Positions 8,862 through 19,584 of a stretch of 27,159 nucleotides of DNA are shown piece by piece. Positions within the stretch are counted from its first letter, which is position 1. Each line of letters begins with the position of its first letter. Source of the DNA: Ectocarpus siliculosus (lineage: Eukaryota; Sar; Phaeophyceae; Ectocarpales; Ectocarpaceae); contig FN649727.1 in NCBI GenBank assembly GCA_000310025.1, forward strand, positions 1,269,201 through 1,296,359, in the 5' to 3' direction. The notes beneath the pieces are model-generated. The model saw only the letters and a list, made by a program, of their open reading frames with translations. It was not told the origin of the DNA and made no database searches. The position numbers and the translations under genes were made by a program.

Positions 8862-11800
8862 TGCGGGAGCGAAGTGATACAGGTCGGCGCGAGGGCCTTG
8901 TCCTGCTTGGACCCGAGCGCAGCGGCGCCGGCGCCGCCGGCGCCGCGCTCGCCGGCGCCGAGCATCACCGACGTGTACTGCTTCGAAGGCGCCGCGGAGC
9001 CGGTCATCGGCCGAGGACAGCGAAGCGTCGTGAGCACTGCGAGGCACCGGCTGACGGGGCAACCCGTGGCTGTGAAGAGGCTCGCGCGCGCGGAGACTAC
9101 TCGCTTAGAGGTGAGTTTTTTCAGGGAGGAAGAGAGAAGAGAGAAGAGAGAGAGAGAGAGCGGGCGCGCCGGTGCGTAAGCAAGTTGTCGCGCCCCCGCG
9201 GCACCAGTGGGTTTTCATTTTCTGGTGTTTTTAGTGCTGCGGCGCTGTGGCTGTGGTACGATGGTTGTTGCACGTGCAGGTTGTAGTGCACGTTGTTGCG
9301 TCAGAGACCGGGTCCTTTGGGGTGTTTGGGGTTCAAGTTCCGAGTTCCGAATAGTATTCTCCGTCCGCTCTTTGGCACGAGGAAGAGGAGGGGAGTGTCC
9401 GCGAGCGTAGGCAGCAGCAGCAGCAGCAGTAGCAGAGGAGCAGGGTTGGGAAGACGGTCGAAGCGTTTTCTCTGCTCGGCTTGATGTTGTACTTATTTTG
9501 TTTTTTCAACAGCGTTCCCGTAAATATTTATGGGTGGCAAAGAGTGCCTTCCTGACGATGTTGAGCTGACACCAGCGGCAGTATCATCGATGTCCGAAAA
9601 ACATTTGTACCTCCGAACGCAGCTGCCAGTTGGTGAGCAGCAACGCAGGAGCACGCAAGGATCGCTTCCCGTCCCTGGTTGATCTCGGGTACGCAGTAGT
9701 ACTGCGATACACCCTGTAATTCATGGCATCAACCCTTTTTATTTTCACCCCCGTCATGATTAGCAACATATGGACCATTGTTGTGTACTTCAATAGGGAT
9801 GTTGCAGTCAGTGAGAGAGATTACGGCAGCAGATACAGACGTTGCATCTGAGCTTTTCAGCAGGGAGCGTGCGCGGGGAGGGATGGTTACGGTATGTTTG
9901 AGTGGACTTTGACCCCGGCTTTACACTATCATGGCCACGTCCGTAACCGCTGTCTGTAGACTTATCCGGAGGCGAATTAGAGAACTGGCTCTCTTCTCTG
10001 ACTGTAAACACCGATATTGGAAGGTTTTGTGTTTGGTGTTACATGTATTACGTCTATTTATTACAATACAAAGCGTGGTCGTGTTCCGTTGGTCTCTTGG
10101 CGTTAATCCAGCGTACAGAGTGCAGAGCCGTCCCAACTGGCCGCAGCAGTGTCTTTCCACATGCAAAATCACTTTTATCCCTCGAGGAACACAACCGGGC
10201 TGTGTAGTCTTAACAAGAATTGTCTTTCGCGTCGCCGCCGGATAAGTGTGAAAGAAATACCACGTTTCAAACAACGACTTTTTTCTGTGTCAGCGACTCT
10301 ATTGCTTTTTTTTTTTTTCAGTTTACTCTTAATTCGTATTACCCAACGAATCCATCTCTACTAAGAAAATAGTCTTGAGACTTTCTTGTCTAACCGATAT
10401 ACATGCATTACTCGAACGGACCGATCTCTACCCACGGATGGGAGCCACGGTATTTTTTCGTTCTTGAAGTCACGCTTTTTTCGTCGCACTTTCCGCCTGA
10501 TAATACCACCGTCATCTACGCTTCCCTCTCTTACACTCGAGAGGTCCGATGCGCGGACATCATCACACCACAAAAGTAGACATTTGGTACCATGCATGCA
10601 TACGGCAGTACGTGCACGTCCTCCCTTTCTTTGAACGCGGCGAAAATTTTAGCGAAAATTTGATGAACAGGTTCTCCAAGAAAGCTCTATTTGCAGCGGC
10701 GGAAAACGGAAAACCCGCGCTCTTCTCGTAGAATAAGACGTACACCACAACAACCTTTCTTTGCTGTAATGAAGTGCTATAATATTTTCTCAAAAGCCCC
10801 GTACAGCAGAGCATCCTCCCTTTTTTTCACAAGGTTGGGGTCGCTTGACACAACTCATTTAATTAAGGAAAATATATATGCACACAGAAAGACTACCCTT
10901 GTTCAACCGGAAAATGTCCCCCGCGCATGATTCTTTGATGCCCAAAGCAGCGCGGCAATGTTCCAGAGCCGACAACAACAGCAGTTGCATCACACTTCCA
11001 TCCTTAACCCAGCAAATTGTTTGTTGAGCAGTGTTTCCAAGTTGTGCCGACGACGCATGGGCGTACATGAGACACCGCCCTTCTCCCATCACATGATCTC
11101 ATGTCTTGGATTATCTGACCGCTGTAGCTTGGTTTTTCCAGGGGGCTCGTGAAACTAACTTCGTGTGTATCAAACAACGAGCGCTTCGACCAAACTGGCT
11201 GTAGCGCCCGAAAAAAGGGGGGGGGGGGCAGCAGTGCATCAACCCTTACCCCTTGCGTTTGACGAGCCCCCTCGGTTTACCAGGAGTCAAGGTATTGCGT
11301 CTTGCAAGTATTTATTTTGCCTATAAACGGAGGAGACATCTGAGGCTCAGTTTACGTACGGAGAAAACATCTGAGTCTCAGTTATAACGCAAGACCCCCC
11401 CCACGCCCGCTGTCCGCCCCCCGCACGTCCAACACACCCGTGCAGGTGATGGAAGAGGTGCAGATGCTCAAGGTCGCTGGGAAACACCCGAATGTGGTTA
11501 CCATGCAGGCGTTTTTCGAGGACCAGGAGGCTTACTACATCGTCATGGAGATGTGCGAGGGAGGGGAGCTGTTCCACCGCCTCGCTGACAAGGTGACTTT
11601 TTTTTTCTTTTTTTTTCTCACCAGTGCTGTATTTGCAGTTGTTGTTCCTAACTTTTGACATGTGTAAATATATGTGCACGTGCGTGCGTTTGGTGTTTAG
11701 CATCGAACCGCGCCATGGCTGCCTAGGTTGTGTGTGAGTGTGTTGATTTTTTGCATCGACCGCGCTACAGCAGTAGCAATAACCGGCTGACCAAACATGA

Positions 11801-14800
11801 AAAAGGCTTGAGTAGTCTTGTACAATACTGTAGCGGGATACAGCACACAACGCGACGACGACTTGCGTGTCTGCGCGTTCATCGTTCCGTCTGTGCCTCC
11901 TGGACGTTCGTTCGTTCAGCATTATCACCTTCGGGGGTGAAGTGGTGAAGTGAAGTACTTGGAAGTACAAGTTGTTGTGCTGGACGCTTGCATCCATCAG
12001 CCGGGGGCCCAGGGGTGCCCCAAGATGGGTGGGGGAGACATGTATTTGCACCCAGCTGGTTGGTGAGTTAGGTACTCTGGTGTATTGTGTACTCCTGCTA
12101 CGAGTACAAGTACACATATATTTCTCCCCAACTTGTCTTGTGCGCAGTTTTGTTCCACGAGTAGGTGCAATTTCTCCCGCAGTCGCCTCGTGCTCAGTTT
12201 GTTGGCGGGCTCGTAGGCTTGCTTGCTGTAGGTCCTCTCGTAGGGCGGGTGGTCGCAGCGCAGGTGAAAGAATAGTCCTAATTAATATAACGTTTTGTTT
12301 CCTTGGATAGGGTGGTTGCCGGGTGCGCGCTAGGGGGGTGTGAGGTATGGGGTGTGGGGCAAGAATCGGCCTAACACTCACCCGCCCTGTATAGGGGCCC
12401 TGACTGCTGTGTTGCAGAAGCGGCGGAATTCTTGTGCGTGTGTCGTGCCTTGTGGTTTGTAGCCCGGATGGCGTGCGAGTACGCGCGTGTCATGGTATGT
12501 CCTTGCTTGTCTTCCGCGACATGTGCACTGCTGTAAGCAGCGTCTAATGCGGATGCATGACTACCTTCTCGTGACACGTACACTCGTCAATAGTCATGCC
12601 GTCTGAATACAGCAGTTCGCACGCAGTCGAGTTTCGCCGCGTTTTGTCTCACTTCGGTGAAAGCGAGGGAGGGGACATGCTACTCCCCTGGCCCGGTGCC
12701 GCCGATACGTGGTTTTGATTGGTCCCCCTTCACCGTTGAGGCCAGACTTTCGCGTGGTGTGATGCCCCCCCCCAGCCCCCCCCTCGCCCCTGCACAATCC
12801 CCTCCACACGGTCATCGGTCCCTTCCCATCTTTTTAAAAAACTGGTGCGGTCGAATTTTGCGGGCTGATGGTTCTCTTGTCTCCACAGGGTCGTTACTCT
12901 GAGGGACAAGCGGCGCGTATCATGGCGGAGGTGGCATCGGCGGTGGGTTTCTTGCACAGGAATGGCATCGTACACTTCGACCTGGTGCGTGTGTGTGTTT
13001 TTTCTCGTGGTATCCGTGTTGTAGCTACTATGCCTAGCCTGGTGCGAGTTTCGCTTGTACCGCCCTGTTGAGGCTTTGACGACGAGCGTTTGGTCTACAG
13101 GAAGGAGGAGGGAAGAGAAGAGGAGACCTTGCTAACTTGGAGTATTACCGATGAATTGTGACGATAAAATGATGACGGCGTTTCTCCCTTTTATGCATGA
13201 AGCGTGACGTCACTCTACCTCCTCCCTTCCTCATCCTGTTGTCTCCTGCTGCTCTTTTGTCGGTGTATGGGTGGCTGGATGCTGACTTTCGGACTACGGT
13301 ACTCTTTGGTGTCGATGCAGAAACCGGAGAACATCATGCTCGGTGAGGACGAAGCTAGCTACCGTATTGTTGAACGTGTATGTAGGACGACGTTTATCAT
13401 TTGCTCCTATTTCTTGTGTTGTCGTGGGTATACAGCTTTGTGTGGATGCGTCCAAGACAGCGACGTTTTTTTTTTTTGGGTGGTGTCTTGTGGTGTGGTT
13501 GTTTTTCGTGTCAGCGCCTTGTCGACCGCCTGTTGCTCTCCTTCTTTCTAAGCAGTTGTCTTGTTGTTGTTGTCTTCACATTTAAAAAACCGTTCCGGTC
13601 TCCGCTCAGTACCTTCTATTGTCCGTGCTGGTCCAACTGACGCGGACACCTTCCGTAGTCACAAGCTAACTGCTGTACCCCAACAAAGGGGGTACACCTT
13701 TGTAGAAAATAATTAAGTAGGGGTCAACCCAAGCAACACTGAGAGAAGCAAGCGCCTCGCTTTTCGCAAACCCTCATGACAGCACTAACGTCGTTTTTTG
13801 TCTCTTGTTTTCTTTGCAACGTGTGTTTTGTGTTTTGTTTGCTTTCCTGAAGCCGTGGGCGGTGATGACTGCGTGCCCGAGGTGCGGCTGGCGGACTTCG
13901 GGTCGGCCTTCAGGCAGTACCGCCAGATTAGCTCCGCTCGAGACTACACCGCCGCCTACAGGTACTGTACAGCACCAAGACCAACAGCAGGAGCAGGAGC
14001 AGTTTGTTTGAACCCCGTGTGACCTTGGTCAACCCGCTTGAGATTCATACCCTATTATTCATGTGTATAGTCGACAAAAGGGATTTGGGGTTGCTCGGAG
14101 AGTCGTTTACAGAGATTCACACCCTTACGTTCATGCAGTTCAACAGCATGATTCGCTTTGGCCGTTGAGAACTATGTGTATCGTCCGTCTGCTCCGCGGA
14201 AGGAGTAGGATGAGGTTTGGGTTCTAGGAACTACCCCACCGCTTGTGGAGCCCAGGCTCGCCCCTCAATTTTTGACACACGCGGGCAGTATGCCTTTTGG
14301 AGCGAGCAATGTCGGCTGCCGAAACAACTGAGACCAGTGTACGTCGTTGCTGTCCCTCAAGTTTGCAGTGGTGAGTGTATGAGGGGAACGCTCGACGGCT
14401 GGCGTCATTGAGTGATCGCACAAAAACAAGTTCGTTCATGGGGAAATGTGATATTTTCATGGCAAATGTGTTCTTCTCCGAGTTCACTGCTTCTGCTCTA
14501 CTCCCACAAACAGCCCGCGTACTCGACACAGCACTGCCCCCCCCCCCCGTCCCCCCTCCTCCCTCCTTTACATTTACCCCTATCCACCCACCCCCCTCTT
14601 CCCAATGTCCGGTTTCTCGGTTGCAGCGCCCCCGAGGTGCTCTCCCGCCAATCGGTGGACGACTACCGGCAGGTAGACATGTGGGCGCTGGGCGTGGTGA
14701 TGTGGGTGCTCTTGACGGGCGAGCACCCGTTCGGCGCCCACTCAGACCTGTCCGAGGCCGAGCTGGCGCGCAGGGTGGCGGAGATGGAACCGGACCTGAA

Positions 14801-15647
14801 GGTGAGGCAGTAGCCTACATGCGCAGGTGTTTCCAAGCATGCAAACATCATGGACAAAGTATTGAATCTGCCAAGTTAGGGTACGGGTACGGATGGAGGG
14901 AGGGAGGACTGCGGTAAGGACAGTGAAGTAGGCAGGCCCTTGTGTGTTTCGTACCCTTGGTGTTGTGTTGATTTTCGGGTTGGCTTTTTGTGTGGTGTGG
15001 GTGGGCTTGCGGGCTGGTGGTTCCACCGCCCTTTCTCGGGGGCGTGGGTGTAGCACTTCTAGCGGTGGCCGGTAGATGTTGCCATGGTATCACGGATGTA
15101 AGGGAAGGGTAAGTTTTTAGGTTCCTTCGATGCATGCCGCGACTGCTATTTCTGTTTTTTTTGGCGGTATGTATACATAAATACGCCCCGAATTGCAGCA
15201 CACGCCGCAGGGAACGAAGAAGGATAAAACATGCCACCGACCAACCACGAAAAATCACCGCGCAACATGTTTGTCACGTGCGCACTCCCGCCCGTCCCCC
15301 AGGCTCTCAGACACGTCTCCCCCGAGGCGAAGGATCTCGTGCGCCGCCTGCTGGCCCGCGACCCGGAGGACCGCCCGTCGGCTCTCCAGCTGCTCTCCCA
15401 CCCGTGGCTCCGCGCCGTGGTCACCACGCACCGCTCCTCGCTCCGCCGCCCGCAGGGCCTCGTGCGCCGCAGGCACCAGCAGCAGCAGGTGGAGGGTGGG
15501 TCGTGGGGAGTCCGGCCGCCTCGCCACGGCGGGGTCGACGCGGAGCGGAAGCAGGAGGGGGAGGAGGGGGTTCAGCAGCGTGCGTCTTCTTCGGCGGCTG
15601 CGGCGGTGGTGGCCACCGTAACCGGGGGGGACCATCTACGGGCTTGA
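8208..15647 (+). CDS. DAPK/CAMK-like serine/threonine protein kinase, possibly mitochondrial and membrane-anchored
   Basis: Exons: 8208-9110, 11446-11592, 12889-12984, 13321-13342, 13853-13961, 14627-14801, 15303-15647 (stop TGA). Phases agree; the product is 598 residues. An in-frame TGA directly precedes the ATG, fixing the start. Residues 1-100 are rich in Arg, Ala and Ser and poor in acids, as in mitochondrial presequences. Residues 110-128 are hydrophobic. A 15-Ser run lies near 204-218. The kinase domain spans about 253-536: glycine-rich loop GRGQRSVV, VAVK (K290), alpha-C Glu E305, hinge MEMCEGGELF, catalytic loop HFDLKPEN (H379, D381), LADFGSAF (D404), SAPEVL (E429), DMWALGVVMWVLLTG, and the C-lobe RLLARDPEDRPSA with HPWL. 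All core catalytic residues are present, so it is probably active. HFD in place of HRD is typical of DAPK-type CAMK kinases. No calmodulin-binding or EF-hand segment is recognised; the C-tail is low complexity. Confidence 0.88.
8817..8861 (+). repeat. (AGC)15 coding microsatellite
   Basis: Fifteen AGC codons encode a serine run between the hydrophobic segment and the kinase domain of the kinase gene. The same triplet is used in the serine run of the upstream dehydrogenase gene. Confidence 0.92.
11140..11272. repeat. 16-bp inverted repeat flanking about 100 bp
   Basis: The arm at 11140-11155 (AGGGGGCTCGTGAAAC) is the reverse complement of 11257-11272 at 15 of 16 positions. The arms enclose 101 bp containing a G-run. 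It could be a foldback or MITE-like remnant, or a chance stem. No clear target-site duplication was seen. Confidence 0.6.
11326..11384 (+). repeat. Direct duplication with palindromic CTGAGNCTCAG cores
   Basis: The sequence ACGGAG..ACATCTGAG.CTCAGTT occurs twice, about 31 bp apart, shortly before the exon 2 acceptor at 11445. Each copy holds a perfect palindrome CTGAGNCTCAG (11340-11350 and 11371-11381), differing only at the central base (G versus T). Confidence 0.7.
13321..13342 (+). other. 22-nt microexon of the kinase gene
   Basis: The microexon encodes KPENIML plus one base, following a CAG acceptor and preceding a GTGAGG donor. Joining to 13853 (acceptor GAAG) yields IMLAVGGDDC and then VRLADFG in frame. 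A longer alternative ending near 13378 at CGT|GTATGT is possible but puts extra, family-atypical residues between KPEN and DFG. Confidence 0.7.
13557..13713 (+). repeat. Dispersed repeat, copy A (kinase intron 4)
   Basis: The copy starts with a TTG run and shares ordered blocks with 19286-19450: AAACCGTTCCG, CAGT(A/G)CCTTCT, TGACGCGG, and CCGTAG(T/G)CACA(A/G)GCTAAC, ending near GAAAATAA. Both copies have the same orientation and differ by substitutions and small indels, as expected of an old interspersed repeat. No coding capacity was found. Confidence 0.75.
14041..14139 (+). repeat. Short direct repeat in kinase intron 5
   Basis: The motif AGATTCA(T/C)ACCCT, a few variable bases, then TTCATG appears at 14041 and again at 14113, a 72-bp offset. 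Its function is unknown; it may be a remnant of a local duplication. Confidence 0.55.
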
Positions 15648-15790
15648 GTGGTTCGGTACAATCTGCTGTGCCCCCTTTCGGAGGGAAGGTTACGGTGCCC
15701 CCGGCGGTGGAGGAGGGGGGGTGGCATCTACCGGCTTCAATGGTTCAGTACACTCTGCAGTGCGCCGGAGGGGAGGCTACGACGGTGCCT
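15612..15790 (+). repeat. Tandem duplication across the kinase stop codon
   Basis: A segment reading CATCTAC(G/C)GGCTT, then TGGTTC.GTACA.TCTGC.GTGC, GGAGGG.AGG.TAC and ACGGTGCC is present twice, with CATCTA at 15633 and 15725 (92-bp offset). The first copy includes the TGA stop at 15645-15647. In the second copy the equivalent position is changed and it lies in the 3' UTR. Confidence 0.75.
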
Positions 15791-18700
15791 CGAACGACCC
15801 ATTCCTAGAGCTCTTGATCCCAGCCGGTTGGAGAGGCAACAAAGTTTGGGTCTGTAAATAACCAAGGAGCGCTTGGCCAATGTACATCTTCAACGCACGG
15901 TACAAAACGGTGCATGCTTGTGTGTCGGGTTTGTGGACGGGGGGGGAGGGAGGGAGGGGGGCGGTCCATGGGTTGATAGATGCGCGCTTTTTGTGCTTTT
16001 GATTTTGGTGTGGTTTTATCGTGTGTTTTGGTGAGTGTGCGTGCGGTGCGTGCGCGGTTGTGTTTTTTTTCGCGAGTTGTTTGTCGCACCGCGCCAAATT
16101 AAGACAAACGAGCCCCCGGGCGTATCGTAAACGAGGCTTTTTTTCTGTGCGATGCATCATGAACGGCTGAGACTTGTATCCCTCGCACCGAGAGTTTCTA
16201 GACAGGGGCCGGCGGGGGTGGGGGGTGGTTGCGGAGAGGGTGCTCCTCGCCGTGTGTTCTAGATGAAGTGTGTAGGCCTAGCTTTTATTGTGTGCTTTTC
16301 GCCGCCTTTCTGGTGGGCTTACAACCATGCATGTTTTCTTGGCGGTCGCACGCACGGGCATATTGTTGTGGTGTCTCTTCCAGCAGTAGACACGAAAGAG
16401 CCGCATGATGACAATCACCGCCAGAATTCAGGAATCCAGCGTGTCAGAACGGGGGATGGACAGGCAGCCGGGTATGAGGTGTCGCGAATGCCATGACGAG
16501 CACGAGCGCGTCGAATTGATTCTGGCTGCTTTGGAGAGTACGTAGCAGTGGCGCACTAAATTGTGAAGGGAATGTACATAGGTTTCCACGGTAGAGGCGG
16601 GAGGCGGGGGCGGGGGGGGGGATGTGCTACGCTTTTTTTTGTGGGGCACAACGCCACAAAAACATGAGAACGCTTGAGGCATGAGTTTCCCACCCCTCCC
16701 TATCCGAGCAATCCGACTCTTTTTTATTCTTCGGCCTTTGGCAACGTGATGGGTCATCAATCTATCCATCCACCCATCCATCCATCCACGTTGGTTGGAC
16801 GGACCCATCAGTTCTTCCTAAGCCAGTAGTTGAGATGCATGTGTTGGTAAAGGCGGAGGGCGGGGAGTAGGCCGCGCTTGCCCAGTGTCCTTGGTGCTGT
16901 CAGCTGGTGTGTGTGTTGTTGCTACGGTATCTCACGACTCATGTTACATTCCAGTGCTCGACCACCTTCGCTGGACTTTGGTTTTCGGCAATTCTGCTGC
17001 TACATTGGCTGTTGGAGGGGTGAATCGAAGGGGGTAGCGGGGATGTAGTGTAGTTTCTGGGGGTCCATTTGAAGTTGGTGTTTTCGTAGAAGGCGGCTAA
17101 AGCGTTTCCGCCGGGATGCGTTCGCGCTTTTTGTTTTGCTTCGTGGTGTCGGTGCTTCTGGTGATGTATGTGGCTGGCTACAGGAGGCGTGCTTGCTGTA
17201 TTAGCGCTGGCGCTGCTGGCCGCGTGCAATGGGCCTGGTTCTGCGTGCCGTGTTTTGCCAAATTGGGCAACCGTACATGTATCGACAGATGGGTTTGAAT
17301 GGAGAGCCAGAAAGGGGGGTGAGTGTCTTGTCTCCATGGCCGCCTAGACACGTATCTCTCCTCCTTCGTGTACATAAAAAGAGAGCGAACATGCATAGAG
17401 TCAACCGCACGTCGTGTGGGGTGTTCCACGCCCACGCTTGACAACGAGCACTGGCACGACAACGGCGGGGGTAGAAGAGAGAAACGTTTCGGCTTGGACT
17501 GCAGCTAACGCCCGAGTCTGTTTGCTAGACGCCGCTTTTCATTTTGGCGGCACCAAGCTGTAGTATAAGCTGTGTTGGGGGTGATTTTCAGTTGGTGGAT
17601 GGTATGAGTGATATTCAGGGGCTGGGTGTGCGCGCCGTGCTGTCGTCTGTTCTGGTGGTGCTGTGCATCGTATTGGTGTGACAATATATATTGCAAATTA
17701 ATTTGGTTGGGTCCGTGGAGTTCGCTTTTATTGTAGTCTACATTTCGTAGGCGTTTTTTTCTAGCTTTTTCTTGTACCATGGTAATCAAATTAGCACGCA
17801 CTGCTGCTGCTGTTGCTGCTGCTGTGCTTTTCCAGCTCTTGTTTTTTACATTTTGTCTGTTGGTGGGCAAACTAGCTGCTTGGAGGCCGGTAGTGCTCAG
17901 TTGGTGTCCGATTTTGTCTGAACTCGAGCCACAGGCGAGAGTACATGTAGATGCCTGCCTCTGTCTGCCTCTAGCGTGACTCACGAGTATTCGAAATCGG
18001 TTAATATTGAATTACATTCAGTCCACGCGCTGTAGTATTGCCTTGCGCACACGCCAGGTGTTCCGTGGCGTACCATGGTATGTGTATCCTTGCGGAAGAA
18101 GAGGCAGCTGTCGTGCCGGTAATACTCTCTTCGGGAGTCTGTGTGAAGACCACCGCGACAATCTGCAGCTTTCAAGAGACATATGATAGAGACATGAGAT
18201 GCCACCACGCGAAGGGTTGGAGGACATTCTTTCTGTATGGTCGACGACGCCACACACAGCAGCCGTTCTCTGTCTGCCGAGAGCTAACTCGTGTAGCTCG
18301 GGTTTGTACAGGTGTTAATTGCCCTGTAGGTAGGTGCCGGGTACGATAGATATCGGGTCTTTCAATCCGATGATGAAAAGTTGGTCACGGGAGTTGCGTG
18401 CGAAACAAAAGCAAGGCATTCTAGACCTTCATGAAGCCAAGCTCTTGTTTTGGCCAAGGATTATATCCGCCGCTTAGATAGCGGTCAACGGTGTAGTGGG
18501 AGAAAGCCAACAAGCCTAACGAATCTTGCCGAACATTCCTGACGAAGCGGATGAGTTGGGCGCGAGTCTTCGCGTGACGCTGCAACCCCTACCGCCAGCC
18601 TTCGCCTAGAACAGTCAAAAGTTTCGACCTATGGCCACCGAAGGCGTCCGTGTCGGTTGGACCGGCAGACACGCCGTACAGATGGTAGTGCACGACGTAC

Positions 18701-19285
18701 GTTTGATTAAACGGAAGACAACGAAAAACAAAACACATCATATCACCACCAACAATGATGACGACAAAGAAATAGTACGTCAACAACAAGCACGCCCTCC
18801 TCCGGGGCCGCGGCAGCATCGGGGAAGGAGGGGGGGAAACGTCTTCGACATGCGAGTATTCGAAGGGAGCAAACATTCTTTTCGTCCTACAGAGCACGAC
18901 TCTAACGAATGTACGATGCCCACAAGAATAACGTATCGCCTCCTTCCTTGCTTCCACAACCCCCCCCCTTGTAGCATACATTTCCACTGACGAACGCCCG
19001 CAGTACAGACGTTCGTTCGTTTCACGCGCACACCCCGCCCTTTTGCTATCCAGTGCACGCTCGCCACGTAGGTGCGCAGAGCTACCCTGTTGTGGCATAC
19101 AACCGCACATCTCCAAAAACAATTTACAGCGAAGGGCATACGGCTTCATCGGACACACAACCTGTGTCTGCGGCACTCACTAGAATGTGGCACAAAAACA
19201 AGACACAAAAGTGACATGGCACAATCCCAATCCCTACAACAGGGTGCCTGAAAAAACAGCGTCAACAGGCCAACACCCTTGATAA

Positions 19286-19286
19286 G

Positions 19287-19318
<32 letters not shown>

Positions 19319-19450
19319 ATCATCACATAGAAAACCGTTCCGTTCTCTCTGCCCAGTGCCTTCTTCTGTCTGCACTAGTCTAAACACTTGACGCGGTCGA
19401 TTCCCGTAGGCACAGGCTAACTTACCCAAAAAAGGTATACGAAAATAAAA
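19286..19450 (+). repeat. Dispersed repeat, copy B (downstream of the GNAT gene)
   Basis: This is the second copy of the repeat at 13557-13713, in the same orientation. It begins with a longer (TTG)n run of about eleven units at 19286-19318 and continues with the same ordered blocks. It lies about 250 bp beyond the GNAT stop codon, on the side of its 3' UTR. Confidence 0.75.
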
Positions 19451-19451
19451 T

Positions 19452-19466
19452 GGACCCGAAGGGTCC
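19452..19466. other. Small perfect hairpin GGACCC-GAA-GGGTCC
   Basis: A 6-bp GC-rich stem with a 3-nt loop sits at the edge of dispersed repeat copy B, in the probable 3' UTR of the GNAT gene. No function is assigned. Confidence 0.4.
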
Positions 19467-19559
19467 GCAAGCCAATTAAAGTCAACGACAGATAGTCTAG
19501 GCCACTCCGCTCGCCTCCCTGCACTCTATACGAGGTAACCCTAGATTGGAAAAAGACAG

Positions 19560-19584
19560 AAAAAGGAAAAGGAAAAGGAAAAGG
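19560..19584 (+). repeat. (AAAAGG)4 hexanucleotide repeat
   Basis: Four tandem AAAAGG units lie about 120 bp downstream of the GNAT stop codon, within a purine-rich stretch. Confidence 0.85.

Larger units (their letters stand above)
9111..11445 (+). other. Long first intron of the kinase gene
   Basis: At 2,335 bp this is by far the longest intron in the window. Its middle (roughly 9,800-11,100) looks clearly more AT-rich than the flanking exons. No coding domain is recognised on either strand. It carries the 16-bp inverted repeat at 11140-11272 and a short direct duplication at 11326-11384. The composition change suggests an old insertion, but no element family can be named. Confidence 0.55.

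Noticed and set aside
8447-9037. Minus-strand frame with a poly-Leu run
   Set aside because: It is the antisense reading of the AGC repeat in kinase exon 1, which makes a false leucine-rich membrane-like segment.
11347-12381. 344-codon open frame on the minus strand
   Set aside because: It overlaps the kinase exon at 11446-11592 antisense and the rest is intron. Its translation is low-complexity and has no recognisable domain, so it is treated as a chance frame.
17505-17984. 159-codon minus-strand frame between the convergent genes
   Set aside because: The composition looks like random AT/GC noncoding translation, with no domain and no neighbouring splice partners.
19380-19400. tRNA-like T-loop sequence GGTCGATTCCCG
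   Set aside because: No D-arm, anticodon arm or acceptor stem can be paired around it, and the other repeat copy does not conserve it. It is not a tRNA gene.
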